A DNA stretch of 64,000 bases from an uncultured Oxalobacteraceae bacterium (GTDB taxonomy: Bacteria > Pseudomonadota > Gammaproteobacteria > Burkholderiales > Burkholderiaceae_D), in the NCBI GenBank assembly GCA_903862415.1, contig CAIOYD010000057.1:1-64000 (forward strand), written 5' to 3'. How positions within the stretch are numbered: the first letter of the stretch is position 1; each line of letters opens with the position of its first letter. The translations under genes and the position numbers were made by a program. Below, piece by piece: positions 9,807 through 19,403 of this stretch. The notes under the pieces were generated by a model, which saw only the letters and a program-made list of their open reading frames with translations, was not told the DNA's origin and ran no database searches.

Positions 9807-11204
9807 ATGAGTAGTCAGCAGGCAGGAACAGCAAATCACGGTGAATTGAAACGTACGCTAACGACGCTTCAGCTTTGGGGTATCGCAGTCGGCCTGGTGA
9901 TCTCGGGTGAATATTTTGGCTGGAGTTACGGTTGGGCTGCAGCAGGTACGCTCGGGTTTGTGGTGACCTCAGTTTTTGTTGCGGCGATGTACTCCACATT
10001 TATTTTCAGTTTTACCGAGTTGACTACTTCCATTCCACATGCCGGTGGTCCGTTTGCGTATGCCAAACGCGCCTTTGGCCCGGTAGGTGGTTATATTGCC
10101 GGCGCATCGACTCTGGTTGAATTCGTCTTCGCACCGCCAGCCATTGCACTAGCCATCGGCGCTTATCTGCATATTCAATTTCCGGGACTTGATCCTAAAA
10201 ATGCGGCACTGGGTGCGTACATCGTTTTCATGGGTCTCAATATCGTCGGCGTGGCACTTGCCGCGACGTTTGAGTTGGTGGTGACGCTGCTTGCAATATT
10301 TGAATTACTAGTGTTTATGGGTGTTGTTTCGCCCGGGTTTTCATTAGCCAATTTTGTTAAAGGTGGCTGGGCTGGTCAAGATCATTTCAGTCTGTCGTCG
10401 ATACCGGGAATTTTTGCCGCGATCCCGTTTGCGATCTGGTTCTTTCTGGCCATTGAAGGTGTGGCGATGGCGGCTGAAGAAGCTAAAGAACCGAAGCGTT
10501 CGATTCCGATTGCCTATGTGACCGGCATTCTGACCTTGTTGCTGCTGGCCATAGGCGTCATGGTGTTTGCCGGTGCAGCCGGTGACTGGACCAAACTGGC
10601 CAACATCAATGATCCATTACCTCAGGCGATGAAATATATCGTCGGTGAAAATAGCAGCTGGTTACATATGCTGGTGTGGATAGGTCTGTTCGGCCTGATC
10701 GCATCGTTCCACGGCATTATTCTGGGTTATTCACGTCAGATTTTTTCCTTGGCCCGAGCAGGTTATCTGCCGCACTATTTCGCTAAAGTTCATCCGCGCT
10801 TCAACACGCCGCACCGGGCCATTTTGGCTGGCGGTGTGGTCGGGATCGCGGCTATTTACAGTGATGAATTAATCACACTTGGTGGTCAGACTCTGACAGC
10901 CAATATCGTCACCATGTCGGTATTTGGCGCCATCGTAATGTACATCATCAGCATGCTGTCGCTGTTCAAATTACGGCGCACGGAACCGGATATGGAGCGC
11001 GCCTATAAAACCCCTTTTTATCCATACTTCCCGGCGTTTGCCTTGTTCGGCGCACTGGTTTGTCTGGCTACGATGATTTATTTTAATGTGTTGATGGCAG
11101 CCATTTTCTGCGGATTTTTGTTGCTCGGTTATGGGTATTTTCATACCACCAGACACCAGCGCGCCATGGCCGCACCGGACGCCCTCACTGACGCTGCCAT
11201 TTAA
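9807..11204 (+). CDS. eat: Ethanolamine permease, APC superfamily
   Basis: A 465-residue inner-membrane transporter with about 12 hydrophobic segments and the Eat signature at the N-terminus: [20 protein letters not shown], then [19 protein letters not shown] and [23 protein letters not shown]. It is a member of the amino acid-polyamine-organocation family known to import ethanolamine. It replaces EutH, the carrier used by enteric eut operons. It lies 11 bases before eutS, so it is probably part of the same transcript. Confidence 0.92.
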   Translation: MSSQQAGTANHGELKRTLTTLQLWGIAVGLVISGEYFGWSYGWAAAGTLGFVVTSVFVAAMYSTFIFSFTELTTSIPHAGGPFAYAKRAFGPVGGYIAGASTLVEFVFAPPAIALAIGAYLHIQFPGLDPKNAALGAYIVFMGLNIVGVALAATFELVVTLLAIFELLVFMGVVSPGFSLANFVKGGWAGQDHFSLSSIPGIFAAIPFAIWFFLAIEGVAMAAEEAKEPKRSIPIAYVTGILTLLLLAIGVMVFAGAAGDWTKLANINDPLPQAMKYIVGENSSWLHMLVWIGLFGLIASFHGIILGYSRQIFSLARAGYLPHYFAKVHPRFNTPHRAILAGGVVGIAAIYSDELITLGGQTLTANIVTMSVFGAIVMYIISMLSLFKLRRTEPDMERAYKTPFYPYFPAFALFGALVCLATMIYFNVLMAAIFCGFLLLGYGYFHTTRHQRAMAAPDALTDAAI

Positions 11205-11215
11205 AAGGTCTGAAC

Positions 11216-11572
11216 TTGAAACCGAACGATAACAGTGTGATTAAGGAACGCGTGATTCAGGAATTCGTTCCTGGCAAACAAGTCACGCTCGCTCATTTGA
11301 TTGCGCATCCAACCAGCGATCTCAGTACCAAGATTGGCGTGCCTTGCACAGATGCGGTCGGGATTATGACCCTGACGCCAGGTGAAACGTCGATTATCGC
11401 CGGTGACATTGCAACCAAAGCAGCCGAAGTGCAGATCGGATTTTTGGATCGTTTTAGTGGCGCGCTGGTTATTTACGGCTCGGTTGGTGCTGTTGAAGAG
11501 GCGTTGGCTCAGGTGCTGTATGTGTTGGGTCAACAGCTGGGCTATTCAATCTGTCAGAGTACAAAAACATAA
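11216..11572 (+). CDS. eutS: Microcompartment shell protein EutS
   Basis: A 118-residue single-BMC-domain shell protein, nearly collinear with enterobacterial Eut[41 protein letters not shown] and [20 protein letters not shown]. This permuted BMC type forms bent hexamers at shell edges. Translation appears to begin at TTG, seven bases after AAAAGG; the protein then carries about five more N-terminal residues than E. coli EutS. It is the first shell gene of the operon. Confidence 0.95.
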   Translation: MKPNDNSVIKERVIQEFVPGKQVTLAHLIAHPTSDLSTKIGVPCTDAVGIMTLTPGETSIIAGDIATKAAEVQIGFLDRFSGALVIYGSVGAVEEALAQVLYVLGQQLGYSICQSTKT

Positions 11573-11574
11573 AT

Positions 11575-12030
11575 ATGGATCGGTCGAACGCGTTCGTATT
11601 GCTGGGTGGTGTGGGTGTGGGTAAAAGTAGTTTGTTCAGATTGCTGTTCAATAAAAGTGAAGCAGTCCGAAAAACCCAGGCGGTAGTTTTTGAATCTAAC
11701 CGTGGTCTGGATACCCCCGGCGAATTTTTCAGTCACCCGCGTTTATACCACGCATTGATCCAGACTCTGGTCGATGTTGGAACGATAGTGTACGTACACG
11801 ATGGCACCGATAGATTGTGCCGTTTGCCACCGGGACTGTTAAAGATTTATAGCGGCAAGCGATTGGTCGGCGTGATTACCAAAATCGACAAGCCTGAATG
11901 CGATCTGGAATTTATTGAAAAATTATTGCGTGAAAATGGGTTTGATGACCGGATCTTTAAGATCTCCAACATGCAGCAAGAATCGGTAGTGGAGTTGAGA
12001 AATTACCTGTTTTCCGGGCAGACCGACTAA
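11575..12030 (+). CDS. eutP: EutP, GTPase-like ethanolamine utilisation protein
   Basis: A 151-residue P-loop protein with Walker A GGVGVGKSSL (residues 11-20), the EutP-specific KTQAVVFESN and DTPGEFFSHPRLYHALIQTL (switch/G3 region), and VITKIDKPE (the G4 TKxD motif). Family members are reported as GTPases, with an acetate-kinase activity described for some EutP/PduV relatives. The start is two bases after the eutS stop, so the two are likely coupled. Position eutS-eutP matches the enteric operon. Confidence 0.93.
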   Translation: MDRSNAFVLLGGVGVGKSSLFRLLFNKSEAVRKTQAVVFESNRGLDTPGEFFSHPRLYHALIQTLVDVGTIVYVHDGTDRLCRLPPGLLKIYSGKRLVGVITKIDKPECDLEFIEKLLRENGFDDRIFKISNMQQESVVELRNYLFSGQTD

Positions 12031-12052
12031 AACATTTATGGATTAGGGAAGT

Positions 12053-12787
12053 ATGAAAATTTTAATTTCAGCAAACGTCGTCAGGCTGGAACATGCAGCG
12101 GGTCGTTTGACTATCGCGGCAACGCCGGCAACGGCCATTATTACGCCAGAAGCCCGGGTGGTAGCGACCAAGCTGGGCGTGAAGTTCGTCGATCAGCCCA
12201 TTGCTGTGCCTGTACTTATACCTGCACCGATCAGTCAATCGCAGCATAGCAGCGGCCTGTACGAAGCGGTGCGCGCTAAAGTATTGCAGCAACTTCCAAC
12301 GGGCTCGGTCAGTGAGGAAGTTGTCAGGCAGCTGATTGAAAAAGTGATCAAAGAAGATCGCACAGCAGCGCGCATGAAAACGCCGGTTGAGGAGCGCACA
12401 CCGAATTACACGTTTCAACAAATTGCCGGAAAAATCAAGCGCGTCAAAGGCGAGTCGGTAAATTTTGGAAAACTGAAAGCGAACTCAGCTCTGGAAAGTA
12501 TCGGCGTTGCGGATGTAGTGACTGCAGCCGATGGCAGCTCCATGGCTGCCGGTTATATGGAATGGAGTAATTCGTTTTTTCCCTGGACCTTAAATTACGA
12601 TGAAATCGACGTAGTGCTGGAAGGTGCATTGCATATCCGTTGCGATGGGCAAGAGGTGATTTGCCAGCCAGGCGACGCGGTGTTTATCCCCAAAGGTTCC
12701 AGCATTGAATTTGGCACACCTACTTCTACACGATTTTTTTACGTCACCTATCCGGCAAACTGGCAGGAACAAAAGGGAGCCGTCTGA
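12053..12787 (+). CDS. eutQ: EutQ, cupin-fold acetate kinase-type protein
   Basis: A 244-residue protein. The C-terminal cupin (about 125-240) contains MEWSNSFFPWTLNYDEIDVV and CQPGDAVFIPKGSSIEFGTP, typical of EutQ. The N-terminal region starts with a short strand-helix segment (ITPEARVVATKLGV) followed by a linker and the helix SEEVVRQLIEKVIKED, which may help targeting to the microcompartment. EutQ has been linked to acetate kinase activity and shell assembly in Salmonella. Its stop overlaps the eutD start by one base. eutT, which follows eutQ in enterics, is absent. Confidence 0.93.
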   Translation: MKILISANVVRLEHAAGRLTIAATPATAIITPEARVVATKLGVKFVDQPIAVPVLIPAPISQSQHSSGLYEAVRAKVLQQLPTGSVSEEVVRQLIEKVIKEDRTAARMKTPVEERTPNYTFQQIAGKIKRVKGESVNFGKLKANSALESIGVADVVTAADGSSMAAGYMEWSNSFFPWTLNYDEIDVVLEGALHIRCDGQEVICQPGDAVFIPKGSSIEFGTPTSTRFFYVTYPANWQEQKGAV

Positions 12788-13839
12788 TGGATATGATTGC
12801 CGATTGCGCTAAATGGTGCCAGCAAAATCCAGGCAGCGTGGTGTTTCCTGACGGTCTGGATGAACGAGCACTGCGTGCCGCCAATACGCTGGCCGAGAAT
12901 GGCTACATGATTCCGGTGTTGCTGGGTAACCCGATGGAAATCCATTCATTGGCTGTGTCCAAGGGCATAGCAATGGGTTCGGTACGCATCATTGATCCGG
13001 CTACCTCGAACCGGCTTGATGCCTACAGCGATGAGTTGTATGCGCGCTTAGCCAGTAAGGGCGTGTCGCTGGAAGACGCCAAAAACCATCTGCTGAACCC
13101 GCTGTGGTTTGGGGCCATGATGTTGAAAATGGGCGATATCGATTGCTGCGTCGCTGGCAATTTATCGTCCACGGCATCCGTACTCAAAGCAGCACTGCGT
13201 GTCATCGGCGCGGTCAAGGGCATGAAAACAGTCTCCAGTCTGTTCTTTATGATCGCTCCGGACGATGGTCGGGTATTGGGGTTTTCCGATTGCAGCGTGG
13301 TGCCTGAACCCACTGTTGAGCAATTGGCCGACATTGCCATCAGCTCAGCGGATAACTATTTCAATGTCACCGGGATTGAGCCTCGGGTGGCGATGTTGTC
13401 GTTTTCGACGATGGGTAGTGTGAATCATTCGGCGGTCACGCCAACCCAGCAGGCAGTAGCACTGATTAATCAACGCCGACCAGACATCAAAGTGGGCGGG
13501 GAATTGCAGTTTGATGCCGCATTTGTACCCTCGATCGCAGCGCAAAAAGCGCCCAACGGGATTCTGTCCGGTGACGCCAACGTATTTATATTTCCGTCAT
13601 TAAGCGCGGGCAATATCGGTTACAAAATTGCCGAACGGTTGGGTGGTTGTACTGCGCTAGGTCCGATGATTCAGGGGTTGGGCATGCCTATGCATGATTT
13701 ATCGCGCGGCTGCAGCGCGAAAGATATGGTTGAAGTATCTCTTTTGGCTATGAAGATGGCTTTTGGTGGTGGGCATGGTGTGATGCCTTTGAGCGACGTG
13801 AAGAATGCAAATTCTGCTATGTCATTGAAACAGCGTTGA
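12787..13839 (+). CDS. eutD: Phosphotransacetylase EutD
   Basis: A 350-residue phosphate acetyltransferase of the PTA/PTB fold that converts acetyl-CoA plus phosphate to acetyl phosphate and CoA, recycling CoA for EutE inside the compartment. Motifs include CCVAGNLSSTASVLKAALRVIG, RVAMLSFSTMGS and GGELQFDAAFVPSIA, and the C-terminal LGPMIQGLGMPMHDLSRGCSA. Length and N-terminal MDMIADCAKWCQ agree with EutD rather than the longer housekeeping Pta. Its start is in TGATG overlap with eutQ. Confidence 0.93.
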   Translation: MDMIADCAKWCQQNPGSVVFPDGLDERALRAANTLAENGYMIPVLLGNPMEIHSLAVSKGIAMGSVRIIDPATSNRLDAYSDELYARLASKGVSLEDAKNHLLNPLWFGAMMLKMGDIDCCVAGNLSSTASVLKAALRVIGAVKGMKTVSSLFFMIAPDDGRVLGFSDCSVVPEPTVEQLADIAISSADNYFNVTGIEPRVAMLSFSTMGSVNHSAVTPTQQAVALINQRRPDIKVGGELQFDAAFVPSIAAQKAPNGILSGDANVFIFPSLSAGNIGYKIAERLGGCTALGPMIQGLGMPMHDLSRGCSAKDMVEVSLLAMKMAFGGGHGVMPLSDVKNANSAMSLKQR

Positions 13840-13887
13840 AAAGGCACTGGCCTTGTAGACGGATATTAATTATCTAAGGAGTTTGTT

Positions 13888-14181
13888 ATGGAAGCATTAG
13901 GAATGATTGAAACCAGAGGTCTGGTGGCGTTGATTGAAGCGTCAGATGCCATGGTGAAGGCGGCGCGTGTCAAGTTGGTGGGTTATCAGCAAATTGGTGG
14001 TGGACTGGTCACTACCATGGTGCGTGGTGATGTGGCCGCCTGTAAGGCAGCAACCGACGCGGGTGCAGAGGCGGCAAAACGTTATGGCGAACTGATCGCT
14101 GTACACGTCATTCCACGCCCGCATGGTGATCTTGAAGCAGTATTTCCAATCAAGATGACCGAAGGCGGAATCGTCGATTAA
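13888..14181 (+). CDS. eutM: Microcompartment shell hexamer EutM
   Basis: A 97-residue BMC-H protein that is almost the textbook EutM sequence: [20 protein letters not shown], the pore loop QIGGG, then [20 protein letters not shown] and [15 protein letters not shown]. It forms the flat hexameric facets of the shell. It has a strong AAGGAG ribosome site. It is followed by an unusually long gap before eutN. Confidence 0.96.
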   Translation: MEALGMIETRGLVALIEASDAMVKAARVKLVGYQQIGGGLVTTMVRGDVAACKAATDAGAEAAKRYGELIAVHVIPRPHGDLEAVFPIKMTEGGIVD

Positions 14182-14362
14182 GTTAACACGATGCCGGTTT
14201 CGGCGCCATTGTTTTTCGGGTGGGGATTCGTCTGAATCGACGTAATTCCCCCAACTTTCGGGACGATGTTAATTCGGTTAGAAGTTATCTGATGTTCTGA
14301 TTGCCGCTCGCAGAACGCGGTGCTGTCGCATGCAGAACAGGATAATTACGTAAGGACACAAG
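14182..14362 (+). other. 181-bp structured gap between eutM and eutN
   Basis: There is no open frame here. The strand can fold: GTGGGGATT faces AATTCCCCCAAC around an inner GATTC/GAATC stem, and TTAACACGAT near the start resembles the complement of ACGATGTTAA further on. This is much longer than the other gaps within the operon. It may process or attenuate the message so that shell proteins and enzymes are made in different amounts. Inference only. Confidence 0.3.
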
Positions 14363-14647
14363 ATGAAGCTTGCAATCGTTGTGGGGCAGGTTGTTGCAAC
14401 AGTTAAGTGTCACAGTCTGGTGGGTGACCCTTTATTGTTGATACAGTTTTTGGATGGTAATGGTGTGCCATGTGACGCATTGAACGTTGCTACCGATCCG
14501 ATCGGTGCCGGAAATGGCGAGTGGGTATTGGTCGTGGAAGGAAGTTCAGCTCGCCTGGCCAGTAAAACTGCCGGTGCTACCGATCTCAGTATCGTCGGCA
14601 TAGTCGATGAAGTAACGGTCAAGGGCAGCTCGCTGTTTCATAAATAG
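14363..14647 (+). CDS. eutN: Microcompartment vertex pentamer EutN
   Basis: A 94-residue EutN/CcmL-family protein that forms the pentamers capping shell vertices. The typical MKLAIVVGQVVATVKCHSLVGDPLLLIQ start and AGNGEWVLVVEGSSAR segment are present. It is preceded by GTAAGGA at good spacing. It is the only pentamer gene in the window, which is sufficient for one shell type. Confidence 0.95.
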   Translation: MKLAIVVGQVVATVKCHSLVGDPLLLIQFLDGNGVPCDALNVATDPIGAGNGEWVLVVEGSSARLASKTAGATDLSIVGIVDEVTVKGSSLFHK

Positions 14648-14679
14648 CGGTGCCGATTGTCAGAATAAAAGGAATGATT

Positions 14680-16089
14680 GTGAATATTGACGCAAAAGAA
14701 ATTGAGCGGATTGTGCGTTCTGTGTTGAAAGAAAGCGCGCACAGTTCTGAAAAAACATCGGGTAAATTGTCGCATGGCCTGTTTGCCAGTTTAGACGATG
14801 CAGTCGCTGAGGCAGACAAGGCGCGACGTCAGGTGCGTAAAATTTCTGAGCGCATCAAGATTATCGACGCCATGCGTCAGGCTGGACATCAGCATGCCAA
14901 AGAACTGGCCGAACTTGCGGTGGAAGAAACCGGCATGGGGCGGGTTGACGATAAGACGGTAAAGAATAGTGCTCAGGCTTTGCACACGCCGGGTGTGGAA
15001 TGTTTGAGTGCGCGGGTCTTGTCGGGCGATAACGGCTTAACCCTGATCGAAAATGCACCCTGGGGCGTGATTGCTTCGGTGACCCCTTCGACCAATCCTG
15101 CGGCCACCGTCATTAATAATGCGATCAGCATGATTGCGGCTGGCAATTCGGTGGTATTTGCGCCGCACCCGGCTGCCAAGAAAGTATCGCAACGCACGAT
15201 CCTGTTGTTAAATCAGGCTATCGTGGCGGCTGGCGGCCCTGACAATTTGCTCACCACGGTGCAGGATCCGAATATCGAAACGGCGCAACGCCTGTTCAAA
15301 TATCCCGGTATCCACCTGCTGACCGTTACGGGCGGCGAAGCGGTTATCCATGAAGCGCGCAAACATTCCGATAAACGATTGATCGCTGCTGGTGCCGGTA
15401 ATCCTCCTGTGGTGGTGGACGAAACGGCAGACATCGCCAAGGCCGCGCGTGACATTGTATGGGGCGCCTCGTTTGACAACAATATTATTTGCGTCGATGA
15501 GAAAGAAATTGTTGTGGTCAGCAAAGTGTGTGATCAACTCAAAACCGAAATGACCAAACACAAGGCGATTGAACTGACCTCAAATCAGGCACGTCAGTTG
15601 CAAGATGTATTGCTGTCCAATATAGGTCCGGACGGCAAGGGCACGGTCAATAGAAAATGGGTCGGGCGCGATGCGTGCAAAATTGCCGCAGCGATTGGCT
15701 TGACGGTGCCGGAAGACACGCGTTTGTTGTTTGTGGAAACGGAACGCGATCACCCCTTTGCCGTGACTGAATTGATGATGCCAGTCATTTCCGTGGTGCG
15801 GGCTGCCAATGCTGATGAGGCTATCGATATAGCACTTATTCTTGAAGGCGGCTGCCGTCATACGGCCGCGATGCATTCGAAAAATCTTGACAATCTTGAC
15901 CGTATGGCCAGTGAAATTAACACCAGTATTTTTGTCAAAAACGGGCCATGTCTGGCCGGATTGGGATTTGGCGGCGAGGGATGGACCACGATGACAATTT
16001 CTACGCCGACTGGTGAAGGTGTCACTTCTGCTGCCACCTTTGTGCGCCAGCGCCGCTGTGTTTTGGCGGGTAATTTCCGCATCGTTTGA
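14680..16089 (+). CDS. eutE: CoA-acylating acetaldehyde dehydrogenase EutE
   Basis: Oxidises acetaldehyde to acetyl-CoA with NAD and CoA in the microcompartment lumen. I prefer the GTG at 14680, six bases after AAAGGA, over GTG 14650 in the ORF track, because it gives MNIDAKEIERIVRSVLKES. That is the amphipathic N-terminal encapsulation helix and aligns with the E. coli start. The aldehyde dehydrogenase fold follows: ENAPWGVIASVTPSTNPAAT, GAGNPPVVVDETADIA, the catalytic cysteine in FDNNIICVDEK, and the GLGFGGEGWTTMTI end. It follows eutN directly. Confidence 0.94.
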   Translation: MNIDAKEIERIVRSVLKESAHSSEKTSGKLSHGLFASLDDAVAEADKARRQVRKISERIKIIDAMRQAGHQHAKELAELAVEETGMGRVDDKTVKNSAQALHTPGVECLSARVLSGDNGLTLIENAPWGVIASVTPSTNPAATVINNAISMIAAGNSVVFAPHPAAKKVSQRTILLLNQAIVAAGGPDNLLTTVQDPNIETAQRLFKYPGIHLLTVTGGEAVIHEARKHSDKRLIAAGAGNPPVVVDETADIAKAARDIVWGASFDNNIICVDEKEIVVVSKVCDQLKTEMTKHKAIELTSNQARQLQDVLLSNIGPDGKGTVNRKWVGRDACKIAAAIGLTVPEDTRLLFVETERDHPFAVTELMMPVISVVRAANADEAIDIALILEGGCRHTAAMHSKNLDNLDRMASEINTSIFVKNGPCLAGLGFGGEGWTTMTISTPTGEGVTSAATFVRQRRCVLAGNFRIV

Positions 16090-16094
16090 CGTAC

Positions 16095-17504
16095 ATGTCA
16101 TCTAAAATAATTAACAGCGTTGGCATCGATGTCGGTACTACGACAACGCAAATTATTTTTTCGCAATTGGAATTGGTCAACATTGCGGCGATTTCGCAGG
16201 TGCCTAACTATGAATTCATCCGCAAAGACGTGATGTATTTCAGTCCGGTTATTTTCACGCCAGTGGATTTCGAGGGAAATATCCGTGTTCAAGAATTAAA
16301 ACAATTCATCGATATGCAATATGCGCAGGCCGGTTTTTCCATCTCCGACGTGGAGAGCGGGGCAATCATCATTACAGGGGAAACGCTCAAGGCAAAAAAT
16401 GCGCGCACCACCGTAATGGGCCTGTCCGAAGAACTCGGTGATTTTGTTGTTGCTACCGCCGGACCACATTTGGAATCGGTTATTTCCGGTCATGGTTCTG
16501 GCGCTGCGGATTATTCGAAGCAGCATTCAGACTGTGTTTTGAATATCGATATCGGTGGAGGCACGTCGAACTATGCTGTTTTTGAGGCCGGAAAACTGGT
16601 TGACACAGCCTGCCTGAATGTAGGTGGACATCTGGTGGAGCTGGGTGCTGACGGGCAAGTTAGTCATCTGCACAAGCCGGCGAAATTAATTTTTGAAGAC
16701 TGCTTTCCGGAGCCAGTAACACGTTTGAATGCTGTCCATATCGATGCCATCGCCCAACGTATGGCACAGTTGATTGTGGAAGTGATAGAAGGAAATATTA
16801 GCAGTCTGGCGCGTTCATTGTTGATGACGCCAGAGCTGAAAAAGAAGTATAGCTTCAACGCTATTTTCATTTCAGGCGGTGTAGGTGAATGTTATTACCG
16901 AACCGGTTTGAGCAATTTCGGCGATATCGGCCCGCAGCTAGCTGCCAGCCTGCACCAGAACGACCAACTCCAGCAGATGCCGGTGATGGAACCCAGACAT
17001 ACTTTGCGTGCCACTGTCATTGGTGCCGGGGTTCACACACTGTCATTATCGGGTAGCACCATCTGGTTGAATTTTGGAACACTGCCGATCCGGAATGTCC
17101 CTGTATTGCACCCGTTGGGTAATGAGCTGGATACACCGCAACAACTGATTGCAGCCTGGAAGGCAAGTGCTACCGCCCATGACATCGTGCCAGACATGGA
17201 TTGCTACGCGCTCAGCATTCCGGCCTTGTTTCCGGTGAGTTATAAATCCGTGCAATTTTGTTCAACGGCACTGCGTTTGTTTATGGAACAATTTCCAAAC
17301 AGCTTCTTCCCGCTGATCATTACTGCAAAACAGAATTTCGGCATGGCTCTCGGCATGGAATTACAACCATTTATGCAACATCGCGAATTAGTGGTCATTG
17401 ATGAAGTGGAAACGCGGGAATGGGACTACATCGATATCGGCAAGGGTCTGTTCGGCGATACGGTGGTGCCGCTGACGATCAAGTCACTGGCCTTTTCATC
17501 TTAG
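16095..17504 (+). CDS. eutA: EutA, ethanolamine ammonia-lyase reactivase
   Basis: An ASKHA-fold ATPase-like protein of about 469 residues that exchanges damaged cobalamin for intact adenosylcobalamin in EutBC. Signatures: SVGIDVGTTTTQIIFSQLEL (phosphate 1), IIITGETLKAKNAR, ATAGPHLESVISGHGSGA and NIDIGGGTSNYAVF (phosphate 2), and AIFISGGVGECYY. ATG 16095 is chosen over the TTG at 16086 because it matches the family N-terminus; it starts six bases after the eutE stop. The enteric genes eutJ, eutG and eutH that lie between eutE and eutA are missing. Confidence 0.94.
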   Translation: MSSKIINSVGIDVGTTTTQIIFSQLELVNIAAISQVPNYEFIRKDVMYFSPVIFTPVDFEGNIRVQELKQFIDMQYAQAGFSISDVESGAIIITGETLKAKNARTTVMGLSEELGDFVVATAGPHLESVISGHGSGAADYSKQHSDCVLNIDIGGGTSNYAVFEAGKLVDTACLNVGGHLVELGADGQVSHLHKPAKLIFEDCFPEPVTRLNAVHIDAIAQRMAQLIVEVIEGNISSLARSLLMTPELKKKYSFNAIFISGGVGECYYRTGLSNFGDIGPQLAASLHQNDQLQQMPVMEPRHTLRATVIGAGVHTLSLSGSTIWLNFGTLPIRNVPVLHPLGNELDTPQQLIAAWKASATAHDIVPDMDCYALSIPALFPVSYKSVQFCSTALRLFMEQFPNSFFPLIITAKQNFGMALGMELQPFMQHRELVVIDEVETREWDYIDIGKGLFGDTVVPLTIKSLAFSS

Positions 17505-18030
17505 GATCTGATGTTGGGCGCTGAGATGGTCAAATTTGGCTGGGTTGTTTTGTTTTTGACGTTGTTTTTGAAGTTGCTCTTGATGTACCCCACTGTGGCA
17601 CAGCCGTTTGTGCGAGGCAGAAAATGGATCGGAAATGAGTGTGTTTGAGGTGTAGCAAGGGTTTCGTGATGCATGCATCACGCCTGTGGAACGGTATTCG
17701 CTTACCAGCGAATATTCCTTCCCTATAGGGACACAGGGGCCACACCCGACCTGCAATCGCAGATAAATTTGAAAGGTGATTTTGAAGGCGAGAAGAAAAA
17801 AACTGGTTGAGTTTTTTTGATTTCAGTAGGCCGGTGGTAGACCGGCAACTACTCACTTTTTTGCTTCGCCAAAAAAAGTAAGCAAAAAAAGTTAAAGCAC
17901 TGCTTTAACGAACAGCCGCCGCTGAAACCCCGCTTGAGCAGAGCAAAAAATGGGAAGTAAGTCAACAGCAACAGTGTTTTACCAATCACCATTTTTATAC
18001 ACTGCGTAACATCAGTTAGGATTAAATTAC
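17505..18030. repeat. 526-bp gap between eutA and eutB with a dispersed-repeat look
   Basis: No gene is supported. The sequence carries a stem around ACTTTTTTGCTTCGCCAAAAAAAGT, a near-perfect palindrome GTTAAAGCACTGCTTTAAC (17891-17909), T- and A-rich runs, and small minus-strand frames of the kind often produced by proteobacterial intergenic repeats. It breaks an otherwise compact operon in two. Either eutB has its own promoter here or a mobile repeat has inserted. The last 100 bases precede the eutB ribosome site (GTTAGGA). Confidence 0.4.
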
Positions 18031-19392
18031 ATGAAGTTAACGACGCAATTGAAAAAAGAGTTTTATCGATTTGCCGATATCAAGGAAGTCATGGCGAAGG
18101 CGAGTAATCCGCGCTCGGGCGACATCATGTGCGGCATCGCCGCAGTGAACGCAAAAGAACGGGTGGCCGCTAAATACGTGCTGAGCAATTTACTGCTGTC
18201 CGATATCCGTAATAATCCTGTGATTTCCTATGAAGAAGATTGCGTCACCCGGGTTATCCAGGATGCGGTCAATTCCACCGCGTATGCGCGAATCCAGAAC
18301 TGGACTGTGGGTGAATTAAGAGAGTGGATATTAAACGATAGAACTGCTTTGAGTGAAATTGAATTTTTGCGCAAGGGAATGACATCGGAGATGATCGCCG
18401 CAGTAGCCAAGATCTGCTCGAACGCGGATCTGATTTACGGCGCAAAAAAAATCCCGGTCGTTAAAACCGCCAACTCGGTTCTGGGTGCGCCGGGTACGTT
18501 CAGCAGCCGCCTGCAACCGAACGATGCACGTGATGACCTATCGAGTATCAAGGCGCAGATTTTTGAAGGTCTGTCGTATGGCGCGGGTGATGCGTTGATC
18601 GGCATTAATCCGGTGACGGATAACGTAGAAAGCTGCAAGCGCATGCTGGGACAAATCTATGAAGTCATTGATGCTTACGCCATTCCTACTCAGGGCTGCG
18701 TGTTGGCGCACGTGACGACGCAAATGGAAGCGATCCGTCAGGGTGCGCCTGCCGGGCTGATTTTTCAAAGCCTGTGTGGCAGCGAAAAAGGACTCAGGGA
18801 ATACGGTATTTCCATTGAGTTAATTGATGAAGCCTATGAGGTGGCCAAACATTACAGCCGCATCGCCGGCCCGAACGTGATGTATTTCGAAACCGGTCAG
18901 GGATCTGCCTTGTCGGCCAATGCCAATCACGGTGCCGATCAGATGACGATGGAAGCACGCAATTATGGGTTGGCCGCTAGATGGGATCCTTTCATGGTCA
19001 ACACGGTGGTTGGATTTATCGGTCCTGAGTATTTGTTTAATGACCGGCAGATTACTCGTGCTGGACTCGAAGATCACTTCATGGGGAAGTTGTCCGGATT
19101 GTCGATGGGGTGTGACTGCTGTTACACCAATCATGCCGATGCCGATCAGGATTCCAATGAAAATCTAGCGATACTGCTGGCTAGTGCTGGCTGTAATTTT
19201 ATGATCAACATGGCCATGGGCGAAGACACCATGCTGAATTATCAGACGCTGTCGTTTCATGATCTGGCAACGATACGCAAGGTACTTAATTTGCGGCCTG
19301 CTGCCGAATTTGAACGCTGGCTGGAGCGCCATGGCGTCATGGAAAATGGATGTCTGACCAGTCAAGCTGGTGATGCATCCATGTTCTTCTGA
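18031..19392 (+). CDS. eutB: Ethanolamine ammonia-lyase large subunit EutB
   Basis: The 453-residue catalytic subunit of coenzyme B12-dependent ethanolamine ammonia-lyase, which converts ethanolamine to acetaldehyde and ammonia. The TIM-barrel sequence is highly typical: [71 protein letters not shown] and [16 protein letters not shown]. Full family length. It forms the active site with the EutC gene 12 bases downstream. Expected to be inside the microcompartment through EutC. Confidence 0.96.
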   Translation: MKLTTQLKKEFYRFADIKEVMAKASNPRSGDIMCGIAAVNAKERVAAKYVLSNLLLSDIRNNPVISYEEDCVTRVIQDAVNSTAYARIQNWTVGELREWILNDRTALSEIEFLRKGMTSEMIAAVAKICSNADLIYGAKKIPVVKTANSVLGAPGTFSSRLQPNDARDDLSSIKAQIFEGLSYGAGDALIGINPVTDNVESCKRMLGQIYEVIDAYAIPTQGCVLAHVTTQMEAIRQGAPAGLIFQSLCGSEKGLREYGISIELIDEAYEVAKHYSRIAGPNVMYFETGQGSALSANANHGADQMTMEARNYGLAARWDPFMVNTVVGFIGPEYLFNDRQITRAGLEDHFMGKLSGLSMGCDCCYTNHADADQDSNENLAILLASAGCNFMINMAMGEDTMLNYQTLSFHDLATIRKVLNLRPAAEFERWLERHGVMENGCLTSQAGDASMFF

Positions 19393-19403
19393 AAGGACTG
19401 GAT

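Noticed and set aside
15580-16101. 173-residue minus-strand ORF within eutE
   Set aside because: Shadow of the strongly conserved EutE frame.
17496-17856. Two minus-strand ORFs between eutA and eutB
   Set aside because: Low-complexity Gln/Lys-rich ends and repeat-derived sequence; typical chance frames in an intergenic repeat.
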